A stretch of DNA of 6,204 bases, taken from NCBI GenBank assembly GCA_023433985.1, contig JAEYTN010000351.1, positions 1 to 6,204 on the forward strand. The letters run 5' to 3'. The stretch comes from Pseudomonadota bacterium. Lineage in GTDB: Bacteria; Pseudomonadota; Alphaproteobacteria; Rhizobiales; Devosiaceae. Within the stretch, counting starts at the first letter, position 1. The number at the start of each line of letters is the position of its first letter. Positions 5,803 through 6,204 of this stretch are shown here, piece by piece. A program made the translations under genes and the position numbers. A model generated the notes under the pieces. That model worked only from the letters and a program-made list of their open reading frames with translations. It was not told the origin of the DNA and ran no database searches.

Positions 5803-6204
5803 CTACGAGCCGATATTGATGATCTCGACGCGGCGGTTCTCGCCTGCCTCCGGATCGGCTGCATTGGCAGGATCGGACTCGCCCATGCCGATGGCGACCA
5901 GTCGGCTGCGATCGACGCTGTGGAAGAACACCAGGTGCTCGACTACGGCGGCGGCCCGCCGCTTCGACAGCTCCAGGTTGTATTCGTCCGAACCCTTGGC
6001 ATCGGTATGGCCGATGATCTCGAACCGGTACTGCTTGAGCCGCTCGTCGCGCAGCGCCGCGCCCAGCGCCCTCAGCGACAGGATCGCCTCGTTCTCGAGC
6101 TCGTCGGAATCGTAGGCGAACTGCACGCGCATGGAGATCGATGGCGCCTCGTCCTTGTTGGCCTCGGTGATCTTGAGGCCGCGACTGGCTTCCTTGGGCG
6201 TCAG
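5803..6204 (-). CDS. OmpA-family peptidoglycan-binding protein, C-terminal part (cut by window edge)
   Basis: The last 133 residues of a protein whose 5' end lies beyond the right edge; the frame is open to base 6204, so the internal ATG at 6132 is not taken as the start. The visible part is an OmpA C-terminal-like domain that binds the diaminopimelate of peptidoglycan in the periplasm. It begins with 'MRVQFAYDSDEL', continues with 'IIGHTDAKGSDEYNLELSKR', in which the Asp of HTDA and the Arg of SKRR correspond to the two diaminopimelate-contacting residues of E. coli OmpA (Asp271 and Arg286), and ends with 'GMGESDP' and 'NRRVEIINIGS'. The residues before it ('LTPKEASRGLKITEANKDEA') look like a linker typical of small secreted alphaproteobacterial OmpA proteins. 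It could be a lipoprotein, a Pal-like protein or an outer-membrane protein; the missing N-terminus decides. It is not a MotB judging by the surroundings, but that cannot be excluded fully. Confidence 0.88.
   Translation of the reverse strand: MTPKEASRGLKITEANKDEAPSISMRVQFAYDSDELENEAILSLRALGAALRDERLKQYRFEIIGHTDAKGSDEYNLELSKRRAAAVVEHLVFFHSVDRSRLVAIGMGESDPANAADPEAGENRRVEIINIGS

Overview
The window is a stretch of GC-rich chromosomal DNA that looks like an alphaproteobacterium, most likely of the order Hyphomicrobiales (Rhizobiales). The reasons are the protein flavour, the pairing of a cheD gene with a small CheT/CheZ-like gene, and a TTAACCAT box of the kind bound by CtrA. The genus cannot be fixed from the sequence alone. 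No mobile element, RNA gene or CRISPR array was found.

Layout from left to right: the 5' part of cheR (minus strand, running off the left edge); a membrane-hairpin methyl-accepting chemotaxis protein (minus), 20 bp upstream of cheR; a structured 117-bp spacer; cheD (minus); a divergent 162-bp control region; a small CheT/CheZ-like gene (plus); then, convergent with only 14 bp between stop codons, a large CHASE-PAS-GGDEF-EAL cyclic-di-GMP enzyme (minus); and finally the C-terminal part of an OmpA-family peptidoglycan-binding protein (minus, running off the right edge).

The left half is the edge of a chemotaxis locus. The receptor is the signal input, CheR methylates receptor glutamates, CheD deamidates receptor glutamines, and the small plus-strand protein carries a CheZ-like QDxxxQ motif that may act on CheY or CheR. 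CheD and this small protein are encoded back to back, and both end in the same acidic-hydrophobic tail finishing in ELF, which suggests that they share a binding partner. The right half holds a c-di-GMP turnover enzyme, which could link motility to the sessile state, and an envelope-anchoring protein; their link to chemotaxis is positional only.

The most interesting items are the CheT/CheZ-like protein, the shared ELF tail, a 10-base element repeated at almost the same distance (about 60 bp) upstream of the cheD and receptor starts, and the overlapping inverted repeats between cheD and the receptor gene. None of this amounts to a clearly new system. The small CheZ-like/CheD pair is the best candidate for unexplored biology.
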